64,000 nucleotides of DNA. Origin: Streptacidiphilus albus JL83. GTDB taxonomy: Bacteria; Actinomycetota; Actinomycetes; Streptomycetales; Streptomycetaceae. The DNA is taken from positions 1,860,001 to 1,924,000 of the forward strand of contig NZ_JQML01000001.1 in assembly GCF_000744705.1 (NCBI RefSeq). The letters run 5' to 3'. A program made the translations under genes and the position numbers. Numbering within the stretch: the stretch's first letter is position 1; the number at the start of each line of letters is the position of its first letter. Below the pieces are notes generated by a model. The model did no database searches and had not been told where the DNA came from. It saw only the letters and a list, made by a program, of their open reading frames with translations. Below are positions 46,808-55,746 of the stretch, piece after piece.

Positions 46808-47431
46808 TCAGGCCCTGCTGCTCCAGGCCGCCCACGCCTCCGGCGTGTCGATGTCGTCGGGGACCGCCACATCGCCGCACTCGACCAGCTCCAGCGTGTC
46901 CGCATGGGCGCGCAGCAGCGCCCGCGCGCCCGCGTCACCGACCGCTCCGGCCGCCGCCTCCGCCCAGTGGCGTGCGCCGATCAGCACCGGATGCCCCCGC
47001 ACGCCCGCGTAGGCCGCCGCCGCCAGCTCCGCGCCGGCCGCGTGCGCGGCCAGCAGCCGGGCCACCGCGGCGGGGCCGACGCCGGGCGTGTCCACCAGCG
47101 CGACCAGCGCCGCCGTGGCACCGGGGGCCTCGGCGGGCAGCGCCGCCAGCGCGGTCCGCAGCGAGGAGCCCATGCCGGTGGCCCAGTCGGGATTGCGCAG
47201 CACGGTGCAGCCGTCCAGCACCGCCCCGGCGGCCACCTGCTCCGCCCCGGCGCCGAGCACCACCACGATCCGGCGGCAGCCGCCCTCCCGCAGCACCGCG
47301 ACGGCGTGCTCGACCAACGGGCGGCCGCGGTGGCGCAGCAGCGCCTTCGGCCCCAGGCCGAGACGGCGGCCCGCCCCGGCGGCCAGCAGCACGGCAACGG
47401 GTTCTCCACGAACAGGGTCTCCGGTCTCCAT
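46808..47431 (-). CDS. MocA-like molybdenum cofactor nucleotidyltransferase
   Basis: 207 residues: VAVLLAAGAGRRLGLGPKALLRHRGRPLVEHA is the nucleotide-binding start, GMGSSLRTAL and VALVDTPGVGP the metal-binding region, HPVLIG typical of MocA/MobA relatives. It would attach CMP to molybdopterin to form MCD, the cofactor variant used by many xanthine dehydrogenases. ATG 47431. The placement beside the purine cluster and the co-occurrence with XdhC support a role in activating XdhA; a general NTP-transferase function cannot be excluded. Confidence 0.82.
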   Translation of the reverse strand: METGDPVRGEPVAVLLAAGAGRRLGLGPKALLRHRGRPLVEHAVAVLREGGCRRIVVVLGAGAEQVAAGAVLDGCTVLRNPDWATGMGSSLRTALAALPAEAPGATAALVALVDTPGVGPAAVARLLAAHAAGAELAAAAYAGVRGHPVLIGARHWAEAAAGAVGDAGARALLRAHADTLELVECGDVAVPDDIDTPEAWAAWSSRA

Positions 47432-47581
47432 CGGGCCAGTCTGACCGGACCGCGTCCCCGTCCGCATCGTAGGAAGGCACAAGTCCCTGGACCGTTACCA
47501 TCTGCCCAAGGGACTCCCCGAATCGACGCCCATCGGGGACGATGGGAGAGCGTGCTCCCTCAGCCGATCGGACGGTACGTC

Positions 47582-48388
47582 ATGCCCCCCACACCGCAGC
47601 CGGAGAATCCCGGACAGGCAGCCGCGGTGAAGCCAGTGCGCTGCCCCTCCTGCCGACGCGAGCACGCCTACCAGCCGCCGCTCTTCCCCTGCGCCTGCGG
47701 GGCGCAGCTGAAGGTGCCGCTGCTGAGCGGGGGGATCCCGGTGCAGGTGCGGTTCCGGTCCTGGGCGGACTCCTGGCTGAACATGCGCTGCCCCTCCTGC
47801 GGGCGCTCGGACGAGTGGCCCCAGCCCGAGTTCACCTGCGACTGCGGCGCAGTCGTGCGGCTGCCGGTGGACACCGCGCGCCACCCGGTGCCGCTGGCGG
47901 TACCGCCGCCGCTGACCACGGTGCACCCGGTCCAGGCGGTGCCGCCGATCACGCCGACCGCACCGGTCCGGCCGGCGGCCCCGGCCCGACCCGTGGGCCG
48001 CCCGCCGTTCGTCCCGCACCCGGTCCGCACCGGGGACGACGCCGTCCTGGCCGCCGCCCGGTTCCTGGAGTGGCTGGGTCACGGCTCACTGGAGGTCTCC
48101 GACTCGCAGGACCGCGAGGGGGTCTGCCTGCTCGGTCCCCGGATCGTGGCGCAGGTCGACACCTGGACCGAGCCGGCCGACCTGCGCGCGGTCGAGTGCC
48201 TGTGGCTGAACACCCTGCACGCGGACGAGCTCCAGCCGGTGATGTTCACCCTGGCCGGCTACAACCAGGAGGCCCGCAACCGCGCCGACCAGCTGCTGGT
48301 CGCCCTGTTCGAGCTCGACCTGGCCGGAACCCCGCAGCCGGTCAACTCCACCGCCCGCGAGTTCCTCCGGGCCAACGGCGGCGGCTGA
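47582..48388 (+). CDS. Zinc-ribbon protein with endonuclease-like C-terminal domain
   Basis: 268 residues. Two zinc-ribbon units with paired cysteines (CPSCRRE, CACGAQ; CPSCGRSDE, CDCGAV) are followed by a Pro-rich linker and a domain RFLEWLGHGSLEVSDSQDREGVCLLGPRIVAQVDTWTEPADLRAVECLW. That part has the order of helices and acidic residues of restriction-endonuclease-like folds, but the catalytic triad is not certain. ATG 47582. Possible nucleic-acid binding; function unknown. Confidence 0.6.
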   Translation: MPPTPQPENPGQAAAVKPVRCPSCRREHAYQPPLFPCACGAQLKVPLLSGGIPVQVRFRSWADSWLNMRCPSCGRSDEWPQPEFTCDCGAVVRLPVDTARHPVPLAVPPPLTTVHPVQAVPPITPTAPVRPAAPARPVGRPPFVPHPVRTGDDAVLAAARFLEWLGHGSLEVSDSQDREGVCLLGPRIVAQVDTWTEPADLRAVECLWLNTLHADELQPVMFTLAGYNQEARNRADQLLVALFELDLAGTPQPVNSTAREFLRANGGG

Positions 48389-48522
48389 ACCACCGAGCAC
48401 GATATGACGATGCGTCAGTTCACGGACGATCCCAACCGGTTCTGTCCGTGATCTGGCGCGGCTCCCCGGGTGCGTGTTGGAATTCCGTCACCACCGGCCA
48501 GCAGCACGGAGGGGAGCCGTCC

Positions 48523-49338
48523 TTGTCGGACCAGCTGAGGGCGTCGGACCAGCGGAGGCCACGGAACGACGGAGCGGCGCCGGGGCCAACCCCCGACCCC
48601 GACCCGGAGCCCGGCCCGGAACAGCGATCGCCGGACGAGGCCACCGTCTGGCTGCTCCGCTCACGCGGCTGCTGGGCGGTCGCGGCGGTGCTGCTGGAGC
48701 CCTCCGCCGAGCACTCCCCCGGCAGCGCGCTGCTCCGCGCCGAGCTGCTGATCGAGGGGGCCTTCTTCCGCGGGCGGGGCTGGAGCACCGCCGAGAACGC
48801 GCTCCGGCTGGCCGAGGCCCATGCCGGCACCGCCGAGGAGCGCTCCGCCGCCGCCTGCGCCCGCGGCTACCTCGCCTACTGCGCCACCCTGCTCCAGGTC
48901 CACGACCGGCTGGACGAGGCGCAGGCCGCGCTCGGCCGAGCCTCCGCGCTGCTGCCGCCGAACGCCCCGGGCCGCCCGCTGCTGGACTTCCGGCGCGGCC
49001 TGGTCGCCGAGAACCTGCTCAAGGACCCCGCCTCGGCCCGGACCGCGCTCCGCCGCGCCCACGCCGGGGCCGAGCAGCTCCAGGACGACCTGCTGCTCTC
49101 CTACACCTGGCGGCACCTGGCGTTCATCGCCCAGCAGGACGGCAACCTCGCCGGGGCCCGGCACGGCTTCGCCGAGTCGCTGCGGCTGCGCGAGCTGACC
49201 GGCTTCTCGGTCGGCATCGCCCCCGCTCTGACCGCGCTGGCCGAGGTCTCCACCCGCGCCGACGCCGCCCTCCTCCGCGCCCAGGCCGCCCGGCTCACCG
49301 ATGCCTTCGGCCAGGTCCCGGTCCCCCTGGCCGGCTGA
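48523..49338 (+). CDS. TPR-like helical repeat protein
   Basis: 271 residues, almost all helical with repeats of about 35 residues (AENALRLAEAHAGTAEERSAAACARGYLAY, DRLDEAQAALGRASALLPPNAPG, ASARTALRRAHAGAEQLQDDLLL). TTG 48523 is proposed because GGAGGGGAG stands six bases upstream; no ATG or GTG occurs in the right range. The N-terminal 40 residues are low complexity. Role unknown; such proteins often act as regulators or scaffolds. Confidence 0.7.
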   Translation: MSDQLRASDQRRPRNDGAAPGPTPDPDPEPGPEQRSPDEATVWLLRSRGCWAVAAVLLEPSAEHSPGSALLRAELLIEGAFFRGRGWSTAENALRLAEAHAGTAEERSAAACARGYLAYCATLLQVHDRLDEAQAALGRASALLPPNAPGRPLLDFRRGLVAENLLKDPASARTALRRAHAGAEQLQDDLLLSYTWRHLAFIAQQDGNLAGARHGFAESLRLRELTGFSVGIAPALTALAEVSTRADAALLRAQAARLTDAFGQVPVPLAG

Positions 49339-49353
49339 CCGGCCGACCCGCGC

Positions 49354-50826
49354 CTACCCGGCGCGGCAGTCGCCCGGCCGGGCGTAGGCGGTGACCACCA
49401 GGCCGCGCACCTCGGCCCGGGCGCAGACCTGGAAGTCGGCGCCGAGCACGGCCAGCTTCTCCCGGTCCTGGGCGGTGCCCTCGGGGACGCCCTTCCCCGC
49501 GGTGCGGACGGTGACCACCCGGGTGACCGCCAGCAGCCGGGCACGGATCCCGTCGGGCGGCAGCTCGATCCCGCCCAGGGTGTCCGAGGCGGCCACGTTC
49601 CCGCTCAGGGCCAGGTCGATCCGGCCCGCGTAGTCCGCCGGGAAGGCCAGCTCGGACTGGCGCCGGGCGGAGGGCAGGAACAGCACGCCGTCGCCGGGGG
49701 CGGACATCCGCCCGACCGCGCGGGCCGCCGCCGCCAGGTCGTCCGGTCGGGACTGCGGGGTGCGCAGCCCGGTCTCCACCGGCAGCAGGAGCAGCAGCGC
49801 CAGCGGCACCACCAGCAGCACCCGCCACCCGGCCCGGCGGCCGAGCCGGTCCAGCGCGGCGCCGATCAGCAGCGCCAGCCCGGCGTACTCGAAGACCACA
49901 TAGCGGTCCAGGTAGACCGGGTGGACCACGGAGACCAGCAGCAGCACCGTCTGCGGCAGCACCAGCAGCGGCAGCGCGAAGGCCCGCTGCCCGGGGCCCG
50001 CCACCAGCGCGCAGAGGGCGCCGACCAGCATCGTCCCGAGCGCGAACAGCACGGTGCCGGTGCCGGGCGCGGTGATCCAGGCGACCTGCGCGGCCTCGGA
50101 CTCGCTCAGCAGCGCCAACGGCAGCAGCCCGGCCAGCACCCCGGCACAGGCCGCCAGCCAGCCGAGCCGCACCCGGCGCGACTGCCGGGCCAGCACCAGC
50201 GTCAGCCCCTGCCCGAGCACGGCCAGCACCGCGAACTCGTGCAGCACACACGTCGTCAGCGCGGCCAGGGCATAGCCCGACCAGCGCGACACGGTCGGCC
50301 GCTCGGCCGCCCGGAGCAGCAGCAGGCCGCTGCCGACCACCCCGGCGCAGACCATCCCGTAGGAGCGGCCCTCCTGGGCGTACTCCTGGACCGCCGGGAA
50401 GACGCAGAAGGCCAGCCCGGCGGCCAGTCCGGCGCGGGATCCCGACAGCCGCCGGCCGATCAGCGCGACCCCGGCCGCCGCCGCGGTCATCCCCAGCACC
50501 GACGGCAGCCGCAGGGTGGCCAACCCGCCGTCGTGGAGCGTGAACAGCAGGTGCAACAGCAGGTAGTACAGCCCGTGCACGGCGTCGATGTGCTGGGTGA
50601 GCTGCCAGATCTGCCCGGTGCTGCGCCGGGCTACCTCAAGGCTGACCGCCTCGTCGCCCCAGATGCTGTCCTGCCGCCGCAGCCCCCACAGCCCCAGCGC
50701 CAGTGCCAGCAGCGCTGGCGGCAGCACCACCGCGAGCGTGGCCTGCCTCGCCGCCCGCACCCCCGATGCCGGAACCGGAACCGGAGCCGGTCCGGCGCTG
50801 CGGATACGGACGGTGGGGATGGCCAT
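49354..50826 (-). CDS. GT39-like membrane glycosyltransferase
   Basis: 490 residues with around ten membrane segments and a soluble C-terminal part. The first outer loop contains IWGDEAVSLEVARRS, the Asp-Glu motif of the GT-C (GT39/ArnT-like) enzymes, and QEYAQEGRSYGM follows, another typical motif. It likely transfers a sugar from a polyprenyl phosphate donor to an exported target. ATG 50826 follows AGAGGAACC. 50 bp before it (in transcription) ends the ABC permease gene. Confidence 0.85.
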   Translation of the reverse strand: MAIPTVRIRSAGPAPVPVPASGVRAARQATLAVVLPPALLALALGLWGLRRQDSIWGDEAVSLEVARRSTGQIWQLTQHIDAVHGLYYLLLHLLFTLHDGGLATLRLPSVLGMTAAAAGVALIGRRLSGSRAGLAAGLAFCVFPAVQEYAQEGRSYGMVCAGVVGSGLLLLRAAERPTVSRWSGYALAALTTCVLHEFAVLAVLGQGLTLVLARQSRRVRLGWLAACAGVLAGLLPLALLSESEAAQVAWITAPGTGTVLFALGTMLVGALCALVAGPGQRAFALPLLVLPQTVLLLVSVVHPVYLDRYVVFEYAGLALLIGAALDRLGRRAGWRVLLVVPLALLLLLPVETGLRTPQSRPDDLAAAARAVGRMSAPGDGVLFLPSARRQSELAFPADYAGRIDLALSGNVAASDTLGGIELPPDGIRARLLAVTRVVTVRTAGKGVPEGTAQDREKLAVLGADFQVCARAEVRGLVVTAYARPGDCRAG

Positions 50827-50876
50827 GCTGGTTCCTCTGCGGCTCGGGGAGGGGACGGTGGGCGGGTCGGGCGGCG

Positions 50877-53264
50877 CTACTCGAAGCGCAGCCCGGAGGG
50901 ACGGGTGATCCGCAGCAGCGCCGGCAGGCTGAGCGCGGTCACCAGCAGCACCGCGACCGCACCCATGCCGGCCGTGGCCAGCACCGTGCCCCAGGCGAAG
51001 GCCTGCGGCAGCTGGGCCAGGTGCAGCAGCACCGCGCCGAGCGCGAGCCCGCCGGCCGAGGCCAGCAGCAGCCCGAGCACCACCGGCAGCGCCGTCTGCC
51101 ACAGCACCGACAGCGCGAGCGTGCTCCGCCGGGTGCCGAAGGCCGACAGCACCGCCAGCACCCTTCGCCGCTCCTGCAGTTGCTCCAGCTGTCCGACCAG
51201 CAGGCTGAGGCCGATCAGCAGCAGCGTCACCATCGCCCCGATCACCAGCCCCCGGGTGACCACCGAGAAGTTGTGGTTGGTGGTCGGGTCCGCCGGGAAG
51301 TCGGGCGAGGCCGAGGGCTCGGTCAACGCCACCGTGGTGCGCAGCTGGTCCGCGGCGTCCGGGCGGCTCTGGTCCAGGCCGACGTAGAAGACGGTTCCCT
51401 GGCCGTTCACCACCGAGGCCGGGAGCGCTCCGGGGGTGACCAGCAGCAGTGCGGTTCCCATCATTTGCGACATCGGGTCGGACCGCTCCTGGACCGCTGT
51501 CAGCACCGCGGGCAGCCGGAAGTTCGGTCCGGGGGTGGAGTCGTCCCCGTACTCGCTGTGCACCTGCTGTCCCGCGCCGACGCCCTCGGCCAGGCCGATG
51601 GAGCTGTTGGCGGTCGCGAGGAAGGCGTCGCCGTCGACGCAGTGCGGGAGCACCGCGAAGTGCTCCAGGACGGCGCAGTCGGCGATCCGCAGCGGGGAGG
51701 TGTCACCGTTCGGATCGGACGGCGCCGTCAGCCAGTAGTTCTGGTAGCCGATGACGGCGCTGACGGCCGGGCTGGTGCGCAGCCGCTGCAGGTCCTGGGC
51801 GGTGTCGGCGGCCCGGCCCGGGAACTCGACGGTGGCCTGGTACTGCCCGACGGCCGGGGCCTGGCCCCGGGCGCCCTGGGCGAGGAAGGCGTCGCTCTGG
51901 GCCTGGGAGACGTCGAAGCTGGTGGAGACCCCGCTGAAGAGCACCTGGAGCGCGATCGCCCCGGCCACCGCGACCACGATGCCGCTCACCGCCCAGGACG
52001 CCGAGCCGGTGCCCAGCTGCAGCCGGCGCACCGCCAACTGCTGGGACAGGCTGCCGCTCGGCAGGACCCGGGTCACCCCCTGCACCACCCAGGGCAGCAG
52101 CGCCGCGATACCGCAGAGCAGCAGCACCATGCCGATCGAGGTCAGCGCCATGCCCTTGGTCTGCTCGATGCCGTCCGGCTGGCGCAGCGCGTAGTAGAGC
52201 ACCACCAGACCGATGGCCGGCAGCGGCGCCCGCCACCAGATCCGGCGGCGGGACCCGCCGGCCCGGCGGACCACGCCCAGCGGGTCGAGCACCACCCGGC
52301 GCAGCCCGGCCAGGGTGGCGAACACCGCCAGCAGCGGCACCACGACCGCGATCAGTGCGGCGATGGCCGGCTGCGGCTGGATGTCCTGGGGGAAGAAGCT
52401 GACCCCCTCGACCGTGACCAGCTGCGCGAGTTGACGCGCCAGCAGGAAGAAGCCGGCCCCGACGGCCAGGCCCAGCAGCGATCCGGCCAGCGACTCGCCG
52501 GCGGCGGTCCGCACCGTCATCGCCCGGTCCGCGCCGGAGAGCCGCAGCGCGGCCAGTCGGCGGTCGCGCTGCTCGCCGCCGAAGCGGGCGGCGGTGGCGA
52601 GGATCACCGCGACCGGCGCCATCATCACCACGAAGCCGACCAGGCTGAGCAGGATCAGCACCGGTGAGAGCGGCTGCCCCTGGAAGTACTGCCCGTAGTG
52701 GTCGATCCGGACCGCGCCCTGGGCGAAGGTCACCTGGTCGGAGCCGAGGATGTAGGACAGCTGCGACGGGCCGAGCAGCCCGGCCTGGCCGATGGTGCCG
52801 ACCACCGGATAGGGCAGGCGCTGCCGCAGCAGCTCGCTGCCGGAGGCGTTCAGCAGGTCCCGGAGCGCGGGGGAGACGACCATCTGTCCCGGCGCGGGAT
52901 AGTGGGCCACGCCCGGCGGAAGGGGTGCTGCCGAGCCCTCCGGCTGCACGATCCGGCCGCGGACCTGTGCTCCTTTGAAGACGGTGTTCGCGTCCTCGAT
53001 CAGCACGGTGGCATTGGTGCGCGGTGCCTTGGCCGATCCGTAGAAGCTGTCCTCCTGGCTGTAGATCCGGGCGTCGTGGGCATGGTCCATCGACGGGACG
53101 GAGGAGACCAGCAGCAGCACGGCGACGCCGAGGCCGACCGCGAGGGCGGTGAGCGTCACCCGGATCCGGGCGTCCCGGCCGCCGGTGAAGGCGAGTCGGA
53201 GGCCGATGGCGTACTGCGCCAGCCTCGGGAAGCGGACCTGGTCGGACGGGTTGGGGGCGGTCAT
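50877..53264 (-). CDS. FtsX-like ABC transporter permease
   Basis: 795 residues with an N-terminal membrane segment, a large extracytoplasmic domain and two FtsX-type membrane blocks (about 190-410 and 660-795). Motifs such as GGEQRDRRLAALRLSGADR and RRRVLAVLSAFGTRRSTLALS are the coupling helices of MacB/LolE-type permeases. It is part of a type VII (mechanotransmission) exporter or resistance system together with the ATPase at 53261. ATG 53264 overlaps the ATPase stop. Confidence 0.9.
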   Translation of the reverse strand: MTAPNPSDQVRFPRLAQYAIGLRLAFTGGRDARIRVTLTALAVGLGVAVLLLVSSVPSMDHAHDARIYSQEDSFYGSAKAPRTNATVLIEDANTVFKGAQVRGRIVQPEGSAAPLPPGVAHYPAPGQMVVSPALRDLLNASGSELLRQRLPYPVVGTIGQAGLLGPSQLSYILGSDQVTFAQGAVRIDHYGQYFQGQPLSPVLILLSLVGFVVMMAPVAVILATAARFGGEQRDRRLAALRLSGADRAMTVRTAAGESLAGSLLGLAVGAGFFLLARQLAQLVTVEGVSFFPQDIQPQPAIAALIAVVVPLLAVFATLAGLRRVVLDPLGVVRRAGGSRRRIWWRAPLPAIGLVVLYYALRQPDGIEQTKGMALTSIGMVLLLCGIAALLPWVVQGVTRVLPSGSLSQQLAVRRLQLGTGSASWAVSGIVVAVAGAIALQVLFSGVSTSFDVSQAQSDAFLAQGARGQAPAVGQYQATVEFPGRAADTAQDLQRLRTSPAVSAVIGYQNYWLTAPSDPNGDTSPLRIADCAVLEHFAVLPHCVDGDAFLATANSSIGLAEGVGAGQQVHSEYGDDSTPGPNFRLPAVLTAVQERSDPMSQMMGTALLLVTPGALPASVVNGQGTVFYVGLDQSRPDAADQLRTTVALTEPSASPDFPADPTTNHNFSVVTRGLVIGAMVTLLLIGLSLLVGQLEQLQERRRVLAVLSAFGTRRSTLALSVLWQTALPVVLGLLLASAGGLALGAVLLHLAQLPQAFAWGTVLATAGMGAVAVLLVTALSLPALLRITRPSGLRFE

Positions 53265-53962
53265 ATGGAGGCCCCCGTGAGGTCGCGGGTGCGACCGTCG
53301 CGGACCACGATCTCGCGGTCGGCGTAGGCGGCGACCCGGGGTTCGTGGGTGACCAGGACCACGGCTGCGCCGGTGTCCCGGGCGGCGGCGGCCAGCAGCT
53401 TCATCACCTTCTCCCCGTTCAGCGAGTCGAGCGCGCCGGTGGGTTCGTCGGCGAAGACCACGGCCGGCCGGGTGACCAGCGCCCGGGCCACGCCGACGCG
53501 TTGGCCCTGGCCGCCGGAGATCTCCCCGGGCCGCTTGGCGGCGAGCTCGGCGACCTCCAGCCGCTCCAGCCACTCACGGGCGTGCTCCTCGGCCGCCCGG
53601 CGGCGCATCCCGTTCAGCCGCAGCGGCAGCGCGGTGTTCTCCAGGCAGCTCAGCTCCGGGACCAGCTGCCCGAACTGGAACAGGAAGCCGAAGTCGCTGC
53701 GGCGCAGCGCGCTGAGCCGGGAGTCGGACGCGCTGCCGAGGTCCTCGCCCCGGTAGCGGATCGAGCCCGCTTCGGGGCGCTGGATGCCGGCCAGGCAGTG
53801 CAGCAGGGTGGACTTGCCGGAGCCGGAGGGGCCCATGACGGCGAGGAGTTCACCGGCCGCGATGCTGGCCGAGGCGCCGGCCAGGGCCGGGGTCGGGCCG
53901 AAGGACTTGTGCACGTCCACCGCTTCCAGCAGCGGTGCGGCCTCGGTCGGTTGGGCGTTCAT
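53261..53962 (-). CDS. ABC transporter ATP-binding protein (MacB/LolD type)
   Basis: 233 residues. Walker A GPSGSGKST, Q-loop FLFQFGQLVPEL, signature ISGGQGQRVGVARAL, Walker B VVFADEPTGALD, and switch His VTHEPR. It powers the FtsX-like permease with which it overlaps (ATGA). The PadR regulator ends four bases inside its start, so padR-ATPase-permease is one operon, a common arrangement for drug- or peptide-responsive exporters. Confidence 0.95.
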   Translation of the reverse strand: MNAQPTEAAPLLEAVDVHKSFGPTPALAGASASIAAGELLAVMGPSGSGKSTLLHCLAGIQRPEAGSIRYRGEDLGSASDSRLSALRRSDFGFLFQFGQLVPELSCLENTALPLRLNGMRRRAAEEHAREWLERLEVAELAAKRPGEISGGQGQRVGVARALVTRPAVVFADEPTGALDSLNGEKVMKLLAAAARDTGAAVVLVTHEPRVAAYADREIVVRDGRTRDLTGASI

Positions 53963-54483
53963 CGGCGGACCTCCGTGGCGAGTTCGTCGAGCCGCGCGGC
54001 GGTGAGCTCCAGCCAGCGCAGATCGGCTTCGAGGTGGAACAGGGCGTGGTCGCAGATCAGCTGGTCGCTGAGGTCGCCCTCGGTCTTGCGGCGGGTCAGC
54101 TCCCGCATCAGCCTGAGGTGTTCACCGCGCTGGGTGTCCAGGATGTCGGCGGCGGGGCGGCCGGTGAGCAGTGCGAGCACGACCTTGGTGTAGAGGGTGC
54201 TCTGCAGATAGGGCTCGGGGCTCTCCGCGCGGCCCAGCCAGGCCTCGACGTCGGTCACGCCGGCCGTGGTGATCGCGTAGCGCTTGCGGTCGGGGCCTTC
54301 TCCGGATTCGACCGAATCCACCTCGACCAGACCGTTTTTGAGCAGCCGTGACAGGGTCGCGTACACCTGTCCGTAGTGCAGCGCGCGGCCGTGACCAAAT
54401 TGTTCATCGTAGGCGCGTTTGATGTCGTAACCGTGGCGTGGGTGGTGTTCCAGCAGGCCAAGGAAGGTATGACCGAGTGACAT
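53959..54483 (-). CDS. PadR-family transcriptional regulator
   Basis: 174 residues: LGHTFLGLLEHHPRHGYDIKRAYDEQF and QVYATLSRLLKNGLVEVD form the PadR winged helix; the C-terminal helices (VVLALLTGRPAADILD, HLEADLRWLELTAARLDEL) make the dimer interface. ATG 54483. The palindrome TATACA-CACCA-TGTATA sits nine bases upstream, so autorepression of the operon is likely, relieved by the transported compound. Confidence 0.93.
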   Translation of the reverse strand: MSLGHTFLGLLEHHPRHGYDIKRAYDEQFGHGRALHYGQVYATLSRLLKNGLVEVDSVESGEGPDRKRYAITTAGVTDVEAWLGRAESPEPYLQSTLYTKVVLALLTGRPAADILDTQRGEHLRLMRELTRRKTEGDLSDQLICDHALFHLEADLRWLELTAARLDELATEVRR

Positions 54484-54491
54484 GGGGCAAC

Positions 54492-54508
54492 TATACACAC
54501 CATGTATA
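54492..54508. promoter_or_regulatory. PadR operator candidate
   Basis: TATACA-CACCA-TGTATA, perfect six-base arms. It overlaps a second imperfect repeat, GTATACCCGGGGTGCATAC (54504-54522). Confidence 0.75.
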
Positions 54509-54646
54509 CCCGGGGTGCATACACCCTTCCCGGTGGATCCCGCCCCAAAAGCCCCGTCCGCCGCACTGAGTTGAGCCAGTATGGTGGTCGCCTCGGCGAC
54601 TGCCGGGGGTGGCACTCACTGGCGGTACATCAGGCGGGGCGGTTTC

Positions 54647-55678
54647 ATGAGACTTTCCGACATAACGCTGGGCTGGGGCATCACCGCGATCGCGGTCGTC
54701 CTCGCTGTCGCCGGTGTGGCGACCCTGCTGCGTTCACGCGGGACGGCGGCGCGGGACAGCACCGACTCCTGGGAGCGCAGTGAGGAGCGCCGCCGCAAGA
54801 AGGAGGCCCTCTACGGCAGCGCCTCCTATGTGCTGCTCTTCGCGTGCGCCTCGGTCGCTGCGGCCCTCTCCTTCCACGGCCTGGTCGGCTTCGGCGAGGA
54901 GAACCTCGACCTGGGCGGCGGCTGGCAGTACCTGGTGCCGTTCGGCCTCGACGGCGCGGCCATGTTCTGCTCGGTGCTCGCCGTGCGCGAGGCCAGCCAC
55001 GGCGACGCCGCCCTCGGATCGCGCCTGCTGGTCTGGCTGTTCGCCGCCGCGTCGGCCTGGTTCAACTGGGTGCACGCCCCGCGCGGCATCGACCACAACG
55101 GTGCGCCGCAGTTCTTCGCCGGCATGTCCCTCTCGGCCGCCGTCCTCTTCGACCGGGCGCTGAAGCAGACCCGTCGGGCCGCGCTGCGCGAGCAGGGCCT
55201 GGTGCCCCGCCCGCTGCCGCAGATCCGGATCGTCCGCTGGCTGCGCGCCCCCCGCGAGACCTTCGCGGCCTGGTCGCTGATGCTGCTGGAGAACGTCCGC
55301 ACCCTGGACGAGGCCGTGGACGAGGTGCGCGACGAGAAGCGGCAGCGGATGATAGACCGCGACCGCGCCCGCCGCGACTCCCGCCACGAGCGCGCCGAAC
55401 TGCGAGCGCTCAGCAGCGGCAACCGCACCTGGTCCAAGGGGCGCGAGGCCCGTCGGGCCGAACTCCCGGCCGTGCCGCACCCGGCCCAGGCCGCGGGCGT
55501 CGAACGCGAGTCCGTCCCCGCCGCACCGGCCGCCAAGCCGGCCCCGGCGCCGGAGCCCGTCATAGCCCGGAGCTACGACCGGACCTTCGACCTCACGGCC
55601 GAGGACGACACGCTGACCCTGCCCCGGCTCGACTCGCTGGAGCAGAAGCTCAAGGACCTGGAGCAGCTGTACGGCTGA
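54647..55678 (+). CDS. DUF2637 membrane protein
   Basis: 343 residues. Four hydrophobic segments fall in the first 140 residues (GWGITAIAVVLAVAGVATLL; YVLLFACASVAAALSFHGLV; YLVPFGLDGAAMFCSVLAV; LLVWLFAAASAWFNWVHAP), then a charged cytoplasmic region and a C-terminal DSLEQKLKDLEQLYG. This matches the actinomycete DUF2637 family, related to SpdB-type plasmid transfer proteins but also chromosomal. ATG 54647. Divergent from padR. Confidence 0.88.
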   Translation: MRLSDITLGWGITAIAVVLAVAGVATLLRSRGTAARDSTDSWERSEERRRKKEALYGSASYVLLFACASVAAALSFHGLVGFGEENLDLGGGWQYLVPFGLDGAAMFCSVLAVREASHGDAALGSRLLVWLFAAASAWFNWVHAPRGIDHNGAPQFFAGMSLSAAVLFDRALKQTRRAALREQGLVPRPLPQIRIVRWLRAPRETFAAWSLMLLENVRTLDEAVDEVRDEKRQRMIDRDRARRDSRHERAELRALSSGNRTWSKGREARRAELPAVPHPAQAAGVERESVPAAPAAKPAPAPEPVIARSYDRTFDLTAEDDTLTLPRLDSLEQKLKDLEQLYG

Positions 55679-55709
55679 GCGGCCGTGAGCCGCCCGCGAC
55701 CGCCCCGCC

Positions 55710-55746
55710 GTGGACCCCGTCGGATCACTGATCCGGCGGGGTCCAC
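55710..55746. terminator. Bidirectional terminator
   Basis: GTGGACCCCG and CGGAT pair with ATCCG and CGGGGTCCAC, an imperfect 15-bp stem, between two convergent genes; the minus-strand stop lies within it. Confidence 0.8.

Noticed and set aside
54647..55678. Integrative conjugative element based on DUF2637/SpdB similarity
   Set aside because: No integrase, tra gene, replication gene or attachment site nearby; DUF2637 proteins are also ordinary chromosomal genes.
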